A stretch of DNA of 64,000 bases. Origin: GCA-003244245 sp050699515 (GTDB taxonomy: Bacteria > Actinomycetota > Actinomycetes > Mycobacteriales > Pseudonocardiaceae). The notes under the pieces were generated by a model. That model searched no databases and was not told where the DNA came from. It saw only the letters and a program-made list of their open reading frames with translations. Of this stretch, positions 8,242 to 17,306 are shown one piece after another (positions within the stretch are counted from its first letter, which is position 1; each line of letters begins with the position of its first letter). Location: the NCBI GenBank assembly GCA_050699515.1, contig JBOHFF010000038.1, positions 1 to 64,000 of the forward strand, in the 5' to 3' direction. The position numbers and the translations under genes are program-made.

Positions 8242-9933
8242 TTGGTCAAGCTCGCCCACCCAACCAGGTACCTGTTCGTCACCGGAGGTGTCGCCTCCTC
8301 CCTGGGCAAGGGGCTTACCGCGTCGAGTTTGGGTCAGTTGCTCACGTCCCGCCGGTTGCGGGTCACAATGCAGAAGCTGGACCCGTACCTCAATGTCGAT
8401 CCGGGCACGATGAATCCCTTCCAGCACGGTGAGGTGTTCGTCACCGAGGACGGCGCCGAGACCGACCTGGACATCGGGCACTACGAGCGGTTCCTGGACC
8501 GCAATCTCGGTCGCAAGGCCAACGTCACCACCGGCCAGGTCTACTCAGCGGTGATCGCCAAGGAACGGCGCGGAGAATATCTCGGCGATACCGTGCAAGT
8601 TATCCCGCACATCACCGACGAGATCAAGTCCCGGATCCTGGCCATGTCCGAGCCTGGGGAGGACGGTCGGTCACCGGATGTGGTGATCACCGAGATCGGC
8701 GGGACGGTCGGGGACATCGAGTCGCTGCCGTTCCTGGAGGCGGCCCGCCAGGTACGCCACGACGTCGGCCGGGACAACTGCTTTTTCCTGCACGTCTCCC
8801 TGGTGCCCTACCTCGCTCCCTCCGGGGAGCTGAAAACCAAGCCCACCCAGCACTCGGTGGCCACGCTGCGCAACATCGGCATCCAGCCCGACGCCTTGGT
8901 GTGCCGCGCGGACCGGGAAGTCCCGGACGTGCTCAAGCGAAAGATCGCGCTGATGTCCGATGTGGACATCGATGGGGTGGTTGCTGCACCCGACGCGCCC
9001 TCGATCTACGACATCCCCAAGGTATTGCACTCCGAGGGCCTCGACGCCTACGTGGTGCGCCGGCTCGGGCTGCCCTTCCGGGACGTGGACTGGACCGAGT
9101 GGGGGGATCTGCTCGACCGGGTGCACAACCCGACGGCGCGGATCCGGATCGCGCTGGTGGGCAAGTACGTCGATCTGCCGGATGCCTACCTGTCGGTGAC
9201 CGAGGCACTGCGTGCCGGGGGTTTCGCGCACCGGGCCAGAGTGGAGATCCGCTGGGTCCCCTCGGACACCTGCGAGACCCCCGCCGGTGCGCAGACCGCG
9301 CTGGCCGGGGTGGACGGCGTGCTGGTGCCTGGTGGGTTCGGGGTCCGCGGGATCGAGGGCAAGATCGGTGCGATCCAGCATGCTCGCACCCGTGGGATCC
9401 CTGTCCTGGGTCTGTGCCTGGGCCTGCAATGCATGGTGATCGAGGTCGCCCGGAACCTGGCCGGTCTCGACGGTGCCGGATCGACAGAGTTCGACGCGGC
9501 GACGCCGCATGCGGTGATCTCCACCATGGCCGATCAGACGGACGTCGTAGCTGGTCAACGTGACATGGGTGGGACGATGCGGCTGGGTAGTTACCCGGCG
9601 GTGCTGGAGGCGGGCTCGGTGGTGGCCCAGGCCTACGGCGGCACCGAGGTTCGCGAGCGGCACCGGCACCGTTACGAGGTGAACAACGCCTACCGGGACA
9701 AGCTCATCGCCGCGGGTCTGGTGATCAGCGGGTTGTCGCCGGAGCGCCATCTCGTCGAGTTCGTCGAGTTGCCTGCCAGTGCCCACCCGTTCTTCGTCGG
9801 CACTCAGGCCCATCCCGAGCTGGCCAGCCGGCCCACCCGCCCGCATCCGCTGTTCGTCGCCTTCGTCGCGGCGGCGCTGAGCTATCGGGCTGCGGACTGG
9901 TTGCCGGTCGAGATGCCGGCGGGATTGCGGTGA
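8242..9933 (+). CDS. pyrG: CTP synthase
   Basis: About 563 residues, catalysing UTP + glutamine + ATP to CTP. The synthetase domain starts with FVTGGVASSLGKG, the P-loop at residues ~12-24. The C-terminal class I glutamine amidotransferase has the Cys nucleophile in GLCLGLQC and the His/Glu pair near AHPELASRP. TTG at 8242 is chosen because GGGAG lies 6-9 bases upstream and the product then matches the family N terminus; an in-frame GTG at 8155 would add 29 residues without homology. The stop overlaps the NUDIX gene by 4 bases. Confidence 0.96.
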   Translation: MVKLAHPTRYLFVTGGVASSLGKGLTASSLGQLLTSRRLRVTMQKLDPYLNVDPGTMNPFQHGEVFVTEDGAETDLDIGHYERFLDRNLGRKANVTTGQVYSAVIAKERRGEYLGDTVQVIPHITDEIKSRILAMSEPGEDGRSPDVVITEIGGTVGDIESLPFLEAARQVRHDVGRDNCFFLHVSLVPYLAPSGELKTKPTQHSVATLRNIGIQPDALVCRADREVPDVLKRKIALMSDVDIDGVVAAPDAPSIYDIPKVLHSEGLDAYVVRRLGLPFRDVDWTEWGDLLDRVHNPTARIRIALVGKYVDLPDAYLSVTEALRAGGFAHRARVEIRWVPSDTCETPAGAQTALAGVDGVLVPGGFGVRGIEGKIGAIQHARTRGIPVLGLCLGLQCMVIEVARNLAGLDGAGSTEFDAATPHAVISTMADQTDVVAGQRDMGGTMRLGSYPAVLEAGSVVAQAYGGTEVRERHRHRYEVNNAYRDKLIAAGLVISGLSPERHLVEFVELPASAHPFFVGTQAHPELASRPTRPHPLFVAFVAAALSYRAADWLPVEMPAGLR

Positions 9934-10553
9934 GCCGACCGCACGAGTTCGCGGTGTCCGGCAGCGACACCCTGCACGTCGGCCGGGTCCTCGCGTTGCG
10001 GCTCGATCAGGTGGAGATGCCTGGTGGCCGGGCCGCGGGACGGGAGGTGGTCGAGCACCCAGGATCCGTGGTCGTCCTGCCGCTGCACGACGACGCGTCG
10101 GTCGTGATGATCGATCAGTACCGGCATCCGCTGGGCCGCCGGATCCGTGAGCTGCCTGCCGGGTTGCTCGACGCGCCGGGGGAGGACCCCGTTGCCGCCG
10201 CCCGGCGGGAGCTGCTGGAGGAGGTCGGCTACACCGCGCAGCACTGGTCGCTCCTGGTTGATCTGGTGCCCTCACCCGGGTGCAGCGACGAGTCGCAGCG
10301 GGTGTTCTTGGCCCGCGGGCTGACTGAGGTCGGTCGTCCCGCTGGAGGCGATGACGAGGAGGCTGATCTCGACGTGGTCCGGCTGCCCCTGGCTGAGGCG
10401 GTGCGCCAGGTGCTGACCGGAGAGATCGTCAACGCGGCGGCTGTCGCTGGGCTGCTCGCTGTGCACGCAGTGCTGGCCGGCGCCGTTGCCCCGCGGCCGG
10501 TAGACGCGTTGTGGCTGGACCGGCCGACCCGCTTCGCGGCTCGCGGCAGCTGA
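9930..10553 (+). CDS. NUDIX hydrolase, ADP-ribose pyrophosphatase type
   Basis: This 207-residue protein contains a complete Nudix box (GEDPVAAARRELLEEVGY, residues ~89-106) and the upstream beta-strand motif VVMIDQYRHPLGRRIRELPAG typical of ADP-ribose pyrophosphatases. It likely hydrolyses ADP-ribose to AMP and ribose 5-phosphate. Its GTG overlaps the pyrG stop (GTGA). The same pair occurs as Rv1699-Rv1700. Confidence 0.92.
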   Translation: MSRPHEFAVSGSDTLHVGRVLALRLDQVEMPGGRAAGREVVEHPGSVVVLPLHDDASVVMIDQYRHPLGRRIRELPAGLLDAPGEDPVAAARRELLEEVGYTAQHWSLLVDLVPSPGCSDESQRVFLARGLTEVGRPAGGDDEEADLDVVRLPLAEAVRQVLTGEIVNAAAVAGLLAVHAVLAGAVAPRPVDALWLDRPTRFAARGS

Positions 10554-10581
10554 TCGCACAAGAGACCAGGCCGATCAGTCC

Positions 10582-11094
10582 TCAGTTCCTCAACTGCCGG
10601 CCCTGCCTGTCGTAGCCGCCTTGGGCGAGGATCACGATGCCGTCGATGACGCACCAGATGATGCCGACACACAGGACTGAGAGGATCAGTTGCGCAACTG
10701 CCATCCCGTAATGGCCGGTGTAGAATCGTCCTACCCCGAAGGGTAGAAATATCTGCAGCAGGCCGGCGGCCAGCTTTGACTTGTCGGACAGCGGGCGGTT
10801 GGGCTCGGTGCCGTAAAGCGGTGAGTATCCGACTTTACTGGCCGGAATGTCGGCTGATTGTTGCTGGTAAGTCGCGTGTTGCGGCGGGGATGGTGGGCGA
10901 TAGTGTGGAAGGGGTAGGTCAGCAAATAAGTCGTCGAGCTCGGCGGCGGTGCGTGCGGTCGCCGCACGATTGATGCGCTCGGTATACTCGTCGACTTCCA
11001 GGTGTCCAGTCTCCATGTGTTTACCCAATGCCTTCATCGCGGCCTCGCGCTCTGCGGTGCCCACGCGAATCCGCACGTCTGGTTCCTCGGCCAC
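10582..11094 (-). CDS. DUF1707 and TM2 domain membrane protein
   Basis: This 170-residue protein starts with a DUF1707 domain (VRIRVGTAEREAAMKALGKH to ELDDLFADLP, residues 6-62), a short domain common in actinobacteria. A Pro/Gln-rich linker follows. The C terminus is a TM2 domain with two membrane helices (LAAGLLQIFLPFGVGRFYTG and VAQLILSVLCVGIIWCVIDG). Function is unknown. It is the only minus-strand gene in the left 19 kb, is convergent with the NUDIX gene (28-bp gap) and divergent from ald. Confidence 0.88.
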   Translation of the reverse strand: MAEEPDVRIRVGTAEREAAMKALGKHMETGHLEVDEYTERINRAATARTAAELDDLFADLPLPHYRPPSPPQHATYQQQSADIPASKVGYSPLYGTEPNRPLSDKSKLAAGLLQIFLPFGVGRFYTGHYGMAVAQLILSVLCVGIIWCVIDGIVILAQGGYDRQGRQLRN

Positions 11095-11193
11095 AGCGTT
11101 AGGATATCGCGGCGAGTCTGGCGGATCATGCCGCTCCTACGGGACCCAGCTACCGTGCCTGAGCACCGGGCTCGAGTAGGGAGGCACATCACC

Positions 11194-12309
11194 GTGAAGA
11201 TCGGTGTTCCGCGTGAGCTGAAGGTTGGCGAATACCGGGTTGCGATCACGCCTGCCGGGGTGCTGGAGCTGACCCGCCATGGGCATGAGCTACTGGTGGA
11301 ACGCGGTGCCGGGGTTGGCTGCGCCTTCCCTGACGAGACCTATGTGGCCGCAGGCGCCCGGATCGTGCCGCAGGCCGATGACGTGTGGGCCGAGGCCGAG
11401 CTGGTGCTCAAGGTGAAGGAGCCCGTGCCGGCGGAGTATCACCGGATGCGCAAGGGCCAGATCCTGTTCACCTACCTGCACCTGGCCGCTTCCGCGGAGT
11501 GCACGACGGCCCTGATCGAGTCAGGGATCGACGCGATCGGCTACGAGACCGTGCAGCTGCCGGATGGCTCGCTTCCCCTGCTGGCTCCGATGAGCGAGGT
11601 CGCAGGCCGGATGGCCCCGCAGGTGGGGGCGCATTGCCTGGAGCGCATGCAAGGTGGGCGCGGGGTGCTGCTCGGGGGGGTCTCCGGGGTGCCCGCAGGC
11701 AAGGTGGCGGTGCTCGGGGCCGGCGTGGCGGGAATGAACGCGGCCAGCATCGCGCTGGGCATGCAGGCCGAGGTGGTGGTGCTGGATACCAACATCAACC
11801 GGTTGCGGGAGATCGACTTCAGCTACCGGGGGCACCTGCAGACCATCGCGTCGAATACCTATGAGGTGGAGAAGGCCTGCGTGTGGGCGGACCTGGTGAT
11901 CGGGGCCGTGCTACTGCGGGGTGCCAAAGCGCCCACCCTGGTCAGCAATGACCTGGTTGGCGAGATGCGCAGGGGATCGGTGCTGGTGGACATCGCCATA
12001 GACCAGGGCGGATGCTTCGCTGACTCGCGGCCCACCACCCACGTCGAGCCTACGTTCACCGTGCACAACTCGGTGTTCTACTGCGTGACCAACATGCCCG
12101 GCGCGGTGCCGCACACCTCCACCTATGCGCTGACGAACGTCACCCTGCCCTACGTCTGCGCGCTGGCCGGCAAGGGACTGCGCAAAGCCGTGCGCGAGGA
12201 CCCGGCGCTGGCCCGCGGCGTCAACGTGGTCGCAGGCTCGGTAGTGCTCGCCGAGGTGGCCCAGGCGCACGACCTCCAGCACCTACCGCTGGTAGAGGCA
12301 CTCAGATGA
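11194..12309 (+). CDS. ald: Alanine dehydrogenase
   Basis: This 371-residue enzyme catalyses reversible NAD-dependent deamination of L-alanine to pyruvate. It starts with the family sequence KIGVPRELKVGEYRVAITP. Conserved elements include the pyruvate-site lysine in VLKVKEP, the His in YLHLAAS, and the NAD fold VAVLGAGVAGMNAASIALGM. GTG 11194 is preceded by AGGGAGG at a 9-base distance. Its stop overlaps xerD (ATGA). In M. tuberculosis ald is elsewhere, so its position here differs from that genome. Confidence 0.96.
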   Translation: MKIGVPRELKVGEYRVAITPAGVLELTRHGHELLVERGAGVGCAFPDETYVAAGARIVPQADDVWAEAELVLKVKEPVPAEYHRMRKGQILFTYLHLAASAECTTALIESGIDAIGYETVQLPDGSLPLLAPMSEVAGRMAPQVGAHCLERMQGGRGVLLGGVSGVPAGKVAVLGAGVAGMNAASIALGMQAEVVVLDTNINRLREIDFSYRGHLQTIASNTYEVEKACVWADLVIGAVLLRGAKAPTLVSNDLVGEMRRGSVLVDIAIDQGGCFADSRPTTHVEPTFTVHNSVFYCVTNMPGAVPHTSTYALTNVTLPYVCALAGKGLRKAVREDPALARGVNVVAGSVVLAEVAQAHDLQHLPLVEALR

Positions 12310-13265
12310 GCCCCAGCCCGCCCCAGTCGCCGCAGGACCTGCCGCCGGCACTGGCGGCGGTGATCTTCGCGTACCTCGATCACCTCGCGGTGGAGCGGGG
12401 CGCGTCGGCCAACACGCTGGACTCCTACGGCCGGGACCTGCGGCGCTACGGTGTCTACCTGGCGTCGACTGGGGTCACCGGGCTTCCCGGGGTGCGCGAG
12501 GAGCAGGTAAGCGGTTTCCTCGCGGCGTTACGGGACGGGGACGGTGAGCGTCGCCCGCTGGCCCCGTCCTCTGCGGCCCGGGCACTGGTCGTGGCTCGCG
12601 GGCTGCACCGGTTCGCCTTCCGGGAGGGGCTGGTGCCGGCCGATGTCGCTGCCGATGTGCATCCCCCGAGCCCACCGAAACGGCTGCCCAAGGCACTCGG
12701 GGTGGATGAGGTGCTGCGGATGCTGGAGGTGTTCCCCGCCGACGGGGGACCTCGCTGCCTGCGTAACCGGGCGCTGCTGGAGCTGCTGTACTCCACCGGC
12801 GCGCGGATCTCCGAGGCGGTCGGGCTGGATCGCGACGACGTGGACGCCCCGGCTCGCACCGTGCTGCTGCGCGGCAAGGGTGGCAAGCAGCGGCTGGTGC
12901 CGGTGGGCCGGCCAGCGCTGGCCGCGCTGGATGCCTACCTGGTCCGCGGCCGCCCGACCTTCGCTGCGCGGGGGCGTGGTACCCCGGCGGTGTTCCTCAA
13001 CGCCCGCGGCGCCCGGCTGTCCCGGCAGAGCGCCTGGGCGGTGTTGCAGGAGGCCGTGGTGCGGACCGAGATCACCGCCGCGGTGTCACCACACACGCTG
13101 CGACATTCCTTCGCCACCCATCTGCTGGAGGGCGGCGCGGATGTGCGGGTGGTGCAAGAGTTGCTCGGTCATGCCTCGGTAACTACCACGCAGGTCTATA
13201 CCCTGGTCACGGTGGACAATCTGCGCGAGGTCTACGCCACCGCCCATCCCCGCGCGCGGGGATGA
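12306..13265 (+). CDS. xerD: Site-specific tyrosine recombinase XerD
   Basis: A 319-residue recombinase that with XerC resolves chromosome dimers at dif. The N-terminal SAM-like DNA-binding domain (residues ~15-120) is followed by the catalytic domain. The catalytic residues are visible: Arg in STGARISEAVG, Lys in RGKGGKQRLVP, HTLRHSF (His and Arg), His in LLGHASV and Tyr in TTTQVYTLV. It overlaps ald by 4 bases. Placement before parA-scpAB is conserved and confirms a housekeeping role rather than a phage integrase. Confidence 0.95.
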   Translation: MSPSPPQSPQDLPPALAAVIFAYLDHLAVERGASANTLDSYGRDLRRYGVYLASTGVTGLPGVREEQVSGFLAALRDGDGERRPLAPSSAARALVVARGLHRFAFREGLVPADVAADVHPPSPPKRLPKALGVDEVLRMLEVFPADGGPRCLRNRALLELLYSTGARISEAVGLDRDDVDAPARTVLLRGKGGKQRLVPVGRPALAALDAYLVRGRPTFAARGRGTPAVFLNARGARLSRQSAWAVLQEAVVRTEITAAVSPHTLRHSFATHLLEGGADVRVVQELLGHASVTTTQVYTLVTVDNLREVYATAHPRARG

Positions 13266-13269
13266 CGGT

Positions 13270-13278
13270 TTATCCACA
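13270..13278 (+). promoter_or_regulatory. Single DnaA-box-like sequence upstream of parA
   Basis: TTATCCACA, a perfect match to the DnaA box consensus, lies in the short gap between xerD and parA. One box alone can occur by chance and is not evidence of an origin; it might link parA expression to DnaA. Confidence 0.3.
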
Positions 13279-13373
13279 ACGGCGAGGCGCGTTGAAGGCG
13301 ATTCCTGCCGCGCAATAAACTCCCCGGGGATCGCACCGTGCTGACCCAGCATGAGGCGGAAAGGATGGGTTCC

Positions 13374-14297
13374 ATGTCGTCCTCGGCGTCTGCGCAGCAA
13401 CCGCTGGTTGCGCCGACGCTGGCTGTGCCAACTCCACCGATTTCGGGTGAGGACGGGTTCCCCGGGGACGGGATCTATCCCGCCGCACGTCCGCAGCGGG
13501 CGGTGCCGCAGCCACCTCCGCTGGATCGGCACGGGCCAGCTCAGGTCGTGGCCGTTTGCAACCAGAAGGGCGGCGTCGGTAAGACCACCTCGACGATCAA
13601 CCTCGGGGCGGCGCTCGCCGAGTACGGCCGCCGGGTGCTACTGGTCGACTTCGACCCGCAGGGAGCGCTCTCCGTCGGGCTCGGGGTGCCCGCGCAGCAC
13701 CTGGACCGCACCGTCTACAACCTGATCATGGGGCAGGGTGTCCCGGTGAATGAGGTCGTCCAGCCGACCTCGGTGTCCGGCATGGACCTGCTGCCCAGCA
13801 ACATCGACCTGTCCGCAGCGGAGGTGCAACTGGTCACCGAGGTGGGCCGGGAGCAGGCCCTGGGTCGGGCTCTGCGGCCACTGCTGGCGCGCTACGACTT
13901 CATCCTGGTGGACTGCCAACCGTCGTTGGGGTTGCTCACCATCAACGCACTGGCCTGCGCCGATGGCGTGCTGATCCCGTTGGAGTGCGAATACTTCAGC
14001 CTGCGGGGGGTGGCGCTGCTGATGGACACCATCGACAAGGTGCGTGACCGGCTCAACCCGAAGCTGACGATCACCGGGATTCTGGCCACGATGTACGATC
14101 CGCGCACGTTGCACGCCCGGGAGGTGATGGCGCGCGTGGTGGAGGCCTTCGGCGACACCGTCTTCGATGCCGTGATCGGCCGGACGGTCCGGTTCCCGGA
14201 GACCACGGTCGCTGGTGAGCCGATCACCCGGTGGGCGCCGAAGTCCGCAGGGGCGCAGGCGTATCGTGCCCTGGCCCGGGAGGTGATCGCACGATGA
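13374..14297 (+). CDS. parA: ParA-family ATPase of the scpAB locus
   Basis: A ParA/Soj/MinD-type ATPase of about 307 residues. The deviant Walker A KGGVGKTT is at residues 65-72, Walker A' is LLVDFDPQGALSVGLG, and Walker B is FILVDCQPSLG. The first ~60 residues are a Pro/Ala-rich, likely disordered extension. ATG 13374 has GGAAAGG 9 bases upstream; GTG 13338 is possible. No ParB gene is adjacent. The same orphan ParA stands before scpA in M. tuberculosis (Rv1708), so it probably acts in chromosome organisation with ScpAB. The stop overlaps scpA. Confidence 0.92.
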   Translation: MSSSASAQQPLVAPTLAVPTPPISGEDGFPGDGIYPAARPQRAVPQPPPLDRHGPAQVVAVCNQKGGVGKTTSTINLGAALAEYGRRVLLVDFDPQGALSVGLGVPAQHLDRTVYNLIMGQGVPVNEVVQPTSVSGMDLLPSNIDLSAAEVQLVTEVGREQALGRALRPLLARYDFILVDCQPSLGLLTINALACADGVLIPLECEYFSLRGVALLMDTIDKVRDRLNPKLTITGILATMYDPRTLHAREVMARVVEAFGDTVFDAVIGRTVRFPETTVAGEPITRWAPKSAGAQAYRALAREVIAR

Positions 14298-15127
14298 CCG
14301 TGCTGGATGATCCGGTGGTGGCACCAGCCTCGTCACCTCGCTTCACTGTGCGGCTGGCGAACTTCGAGGGCCCGTTCGACCTGCTGCTGCAGCTCATCTC
14401 CCAGCAGCAGATGGACGTGACCGAGGTCGCCCTGCATCAGGTGACCGATGAGTTCATCGCGCACCTTCGGGTGCTGGGTGATTCTTTCGACCTCGACGAG
14501 ACCACCGAGTTCCTCGTGGTGGCGGCGACCCTGCTGGACCTCAAGGCGGCCCGGTTGCTGCCCAGCGCCGACGTCGAGGATGAAGCGGATCTGGCCTTGC
14601 TGGAGGCCCGGGACCTGCTGTTCGCGCGGCTGCTGCAGTACCGGGCGTACAAGCAGATCGCGGCCCTGTTCTCGGAGCTCGAGTCCGCGGCACTGCGCCG
14701 CTACCCGCGATCAGTGGGGATCGAGGAGAGATTCGCCGGGCTGCTCCCCGAGGTGTTGCTCGGCGTCGACGCAACCCGGTTCGCTGAGACGGCGGCCGCG
14801 GTCTTTCGACCCAAGCCGCCACCGCCTACGGTGTCCTTGGAGCATCTGCACACCCCCCGGGTGTCGGTGCGCGAGCACGCTGCGGTGCTCCGCAGTCGGC
14901 TGGCCCGCGATGGCCAGGCCAGCTTCGCCAGCCTGGTCGCTGACTGTGCACACACCCGAGAGGTGGTTGCCCGCTTCCTGGCGTTGCTGGATCTGTACCG
15001 TGCCGCAGAGGTGGTCTTCGACCAGACCGACCCGCTGGGTGAGCTGTACGTCCAGTGGACAGGTGGCCCCGGGCAGACTACGACCGCGTCGGGTACGGAC
15101 GGCGAACAGGACGGTGATGACCGGTGA
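14294..15127 (+). CDS. scpA: Segregation and condensation protein A
   Basis: This 277-residue protein is the kleisin subunit of the bacterial SMC condensin. The N-terminal signature is FTVRLANFEGPFDLLLQLIS, then VTDEFIAHLR and the TEFLVVAATLLDLKAARLLP helix that contacts the SMC head. A C-terminal winged helix precedes a Gly/Thr/Asp-rich tail. ATG 14294 overlaps parA by 4 bases and the stop overlaps scpB by 4, so parA-scpA-scpB are a coupled set. Confidence 0.95.
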   Translation: MTVLDDPVVAPASSPRFTVRLANFEGPFDLLLQLISQQQMDVTEVALHQVTDEFIAHLRVLGDSFDLDETTEFLVVAATLLDLKAARLLPSADVEDEADLALLEARDLLFARLLQYRAYKQIAALFSELESAALRRYPRSVGIEERFAGLLPEVLLGVDATRFAETAAAVFRPKPPPPTVSLEHLHTPRVSVREHAAVLRSRLARDGQASFASLVADCAHTREVVARFLALLDLYRAAEVVFDQTDPLGELYVQWTGGPGQTTTASGTDGEQDGDDR

Positions 15128-15726
15128 ACGACACCGCGCTCTTGGAAGCACCCACCGGCGTCGAGACGCTGCCAGCGCTACACGGCGACGACGAACTCGA
15201 CGCTGCCCTTGAGGCGTTGCTGCTGGTGGTGGACTCCCCAGCTGGGGAGGACGTGCTGGCCAGCGCGCTGGGCCAGCCGGTGACGCGGGTGGTCGAGGCG
15301 CTGCGACGGCTGCGGGACGGCTACACCGGTACCGGCCGCGGCATCGACCTGCGCCAGGTCGCGCAGGGATGGCGGTTGCACACCCGTGATGTGTACGCAC
15401 CGTTCGTGGAGAGGCTGCTGCTGGACGGGCAGCGGGCCAGGCTGACCAGGGCTGCCCTGGAGACCCTCGCCGTGGTGGCTTACCGCCAACCGGTCACCCG
15501 CTCGCGGGTCGCCGCGGTGCGCGGAGTGAACGTCGACGGGGTGATGCGCACGCTGCTGGCCCGCGGTCTGATCGAGGAGGCCGGGACCGACCCGGACACC
15601 CATGGGGTGCTCTACTGCACGACCGAGCTGTTCCTGGAGCGGCTCGGGCTCTCCGGGTTGGAGGACCTCCCCCCGATCGCCCCGCTGCTGCCCGACATCG
15701 ACTCGATCGATGACATCCCAGCCTGA
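15124..15726 (+). CDS. scpB: Segregation and condensation protein B
   Basis: A 200-residue protein with two winged-helix domains (ALEALLLVVDSPAGEDVLA at the start; LTRAALETLAVVAYRQPVTR around residue 105), the accessory dimer of SMC-ScpAB. Starts with GTG overlapping the scpA stop. Confidence 0.95.
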   Translation: MNDTALLEAPTGVETLPALHGDDELDAALEALLLVVDSPAGEDVLASALGQPVTRVVEALRRLRDGYTGTGRGIDLRQVAQGWRLHTRDVYAPFVERLLLDGQRARLTRAALETLAVVAYRQPVTRSRVAAVRGVNVDGVMRTLLARGLIEEAGTDPDTHGVLYCTTELFLERLGLSGLEDLPPIAPLLPDIDSIDDIPA

Positions 15727-16492
15727 GGCGATGGCCCACTCCGAGGCGTACCGCCCTGAGGCGACTGCCGCGCTGCCGAGGCTGCACAAGGTGCTCGCCC
15801 AGGCCGGGGTCGCCTCCCGGCGCGCTGCCGAGGAGATGATCGCGCGGGGCCGGATCCAGGTGGACGGGGTCGTGGTGCGCGAGATGGGGGTGCGGGTCGA
15901 CCCCGAGACCGCGGTCATCCACGTCGATGGCATGCGGTTGGAACTGCGCGCCGACGTGGAGCATCTGGCGCTGAACAAGCCCCGCGGCGTGCATTCCACC
16001 ATGTCCGATGACCGCGGCCGGCCCTGCGTCGGCGATTACGTGGCCGATCGGGCCCAGCGCCTGTTCCATGTCGGGCGCCTCGACGCCGACACCGAGGGTC
16101 TGCTGCTGCTCACCAACGACGGGGAGCTCGCCCACCGGCTGATGCATCCCTCCTACCGGGTGCTCAAGACCTACCTGGCCGAGGTGCCCGGTCCGATCCC
16201 CCGCTCGCTGGGCCGGGTCCTGCGCGCTGGAGTGCCCTTCGACGATGGCCCGGTGGCGGTCGACGGGTTCCGGGTCGTGCAGGCCCTGCCCGGCAAGGCC
16301 CTGGTCGAGGTGGTGCTGCACGAGGGCCGCAAGCACATCGTTCGCCGGTTGCTCGCCGAGGTGGGGCACCCGGTGCACCGCTTGGTGCGTACCGCGATCG
16401 CCGATGTCCACCTCGGCGAGCAACGCCCCGGTACCGTCCGGGTCCTCTCCCGTGTCGAGGTAGGTGCCCTCAACCGCGCTGTCGGCCGGTAA
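15710..16492 (+). CDS. 23S rRNA pseudouridine synthase, RluB/RsuA family
   Basis: About 260 residues. An N-terminal S4 domain (LHKVLAQAGVASRRAAEEMI) binds RNA. The catalytic domain has LNKPRGVHST and the aspartate motif GRLDADTEGLLLLTNDGELA. The family converts a uridine of 23S rRNA helix 89 or 16S rRNA to pseudouridine; position after scpB matches Rv1711. ATG 15710 overlaps scpB by 17 bases; ATG 15731 is a good alternative. Neither has a strong ribosome site, so coupling to scpB is likely. Confidence 0.92.
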   Translation: MTSQPEAMAHSEAYRPEATAALPRLHKVLAQAGVASRRAAEEMIARGRIQVDGVVVREMGVRVDPETAVIHVDGMRLELRADVEHLALNKPRGVHSTMSDDRGRPCVGDYVADRAQRLFHVGRLDADTEGLLLLTNDGELAHRLMHPSYRVLKTYLAEVPGPIPRSLGRVLRAGVPFDDGPVAVDGFRVVQALPGKALVEVVLHEGRKHIVRRLLAEVGHPVHRLVRTAIADVHLGEQRPGTVRVLSRVEVGALNRAVGR

Positions 16493-16506
16493 GCGCGCTT
16501 CCCGCG

Positions 16507-16543
16507 TTCAGCGGGTTTATCCAGGCCTGGTGAACCCGCTGAA
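16507..16543 (+). terminator. Hairpin between the pseudouridine synthase and cmk
   Basis: A perfect 11-bp stem TTCAGCGGGTT (16507-16517) pairs with 16533-16543. The 15-nt loop itself contains the palindrome CCAGGCCTGG. It lies 14 bases after the stop codon of the pseudouridine synthase gene and probably terminates or attenuates transcription before cmk. Confidence 0.65.
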
Positions 16544-16598
16544 TGGTCGTGTGTGGCGCAGAATGGGCGCGGGTAGCGACGGCGGGAGGTCGGGGCGG

Positions 16599-17306
16599 GT
16601 GCGAGGAGGCGACAGGCTGCGGGGGGTCGTGGCGGTGGACGGGCCCGCCGGCTCCGGGAAGTCCACCGTGGCCCGCCGGCTGGCGGCGTCGTTGGGCGCC
16701 GGGTACCTGGATACCGGTGCGATGTACCGGGCCGCCGCGCTCGGTGTCCTGCGGGCCGGTGTCGACCCCAGTGAGTCCGCGGCGGTGTGCGAGGTGGTGA
16801 CGCGGCGGCGCATCGAGGTGGGCACCGATACCTCGTCTGTTCTGCTGGACGGTGAGGACGTCTCGGTGGAGATCCGCGGTCCGCAGGTGACGATCGCCGT
16901 CAGCCCGGTGTCCGCGGTGCCCCAGGTGCGGGTGCTGCTCGTCGCTGCGCAACGCCGGATTATCTCCGCGACCGTCACTGCCGGTGGTGGGATCGTGGTG
17001 GAGGGGCGCGACATCGGGACGGTGGTGGTACCGGACGCGCCGCTGAAGGTCTTCCTCACCGCGAGTGCCGCGCAGCGGGCGGCTCGCCGAGCGGCCCAGG
17101 ACGGTGTCGGTGACGTGGCGGCGGTCCGGGCCGCGGTCGAGCGCCGGGATCTGTTCGACGCGAGCCGGTCCGCCTCCCCGATGTGCGCCGCGGCTGATGC
17201 CGTCGAGCTGGACACCACCGCTCTGGACGTCGATGCGGTGCTGGCCAGGTTGCGGGACCTGGCCGTGGCGCGGGGCCTGGTCCTGGCGGCGGAGGATCGG
17301 ATGTGA
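16599..17306 (+). CDS. cmk: Cytidylate kinase
   Basis: About 235 residues; phosphorylates CMP and dCMP with ATP. The P-loop GPAGSGKS is at residues 15-22, followed by YLDTGAMYRAAAL and the motif GRDIGTVVVPDAPLKVFLTA. GTG 16599 is chosen because GGGAGG is 9 bases upstream and the product has the usual short lead before the P-loop; ATG 16563 is the alternative. The stop overlaps the acyltransferase gene. Confidence 0.94.
   Translation: MRGGDRLRGVVAVDGPAGSGKSTVARRLAASLGAGYLDTGAMYRAAALGVLRAGVDPSESAAVCEVVTRRRIEVGTDTSSVLLDGEDVSVEIRGPQVTIAVSPVSAVPQVRVLLVAAQRRIISATVTAGGGIVVEGRDIGTVVVPDAPLKVFLTASAAQRAARRAAQDGVGDVAAVRAAVERRDLFDASRSASPMCAAADAVELDTTALDVDAVLARLRDLAVARGLVLAAEDRM

Noticed and set aside
8671..10275. 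A 534-codon minus-strand frame across pyrG and the NUDIX gene
   Set aside because: Antisense shadow; Arg/Pro-rich without domains.
12306..13265. XerD gene as a phage or island integrase
   Set aside because: It is embedded in the conserved ald-xerD-parA-scpAB order, far from the tRNA-Pro island, and matches chromosomal XerD.
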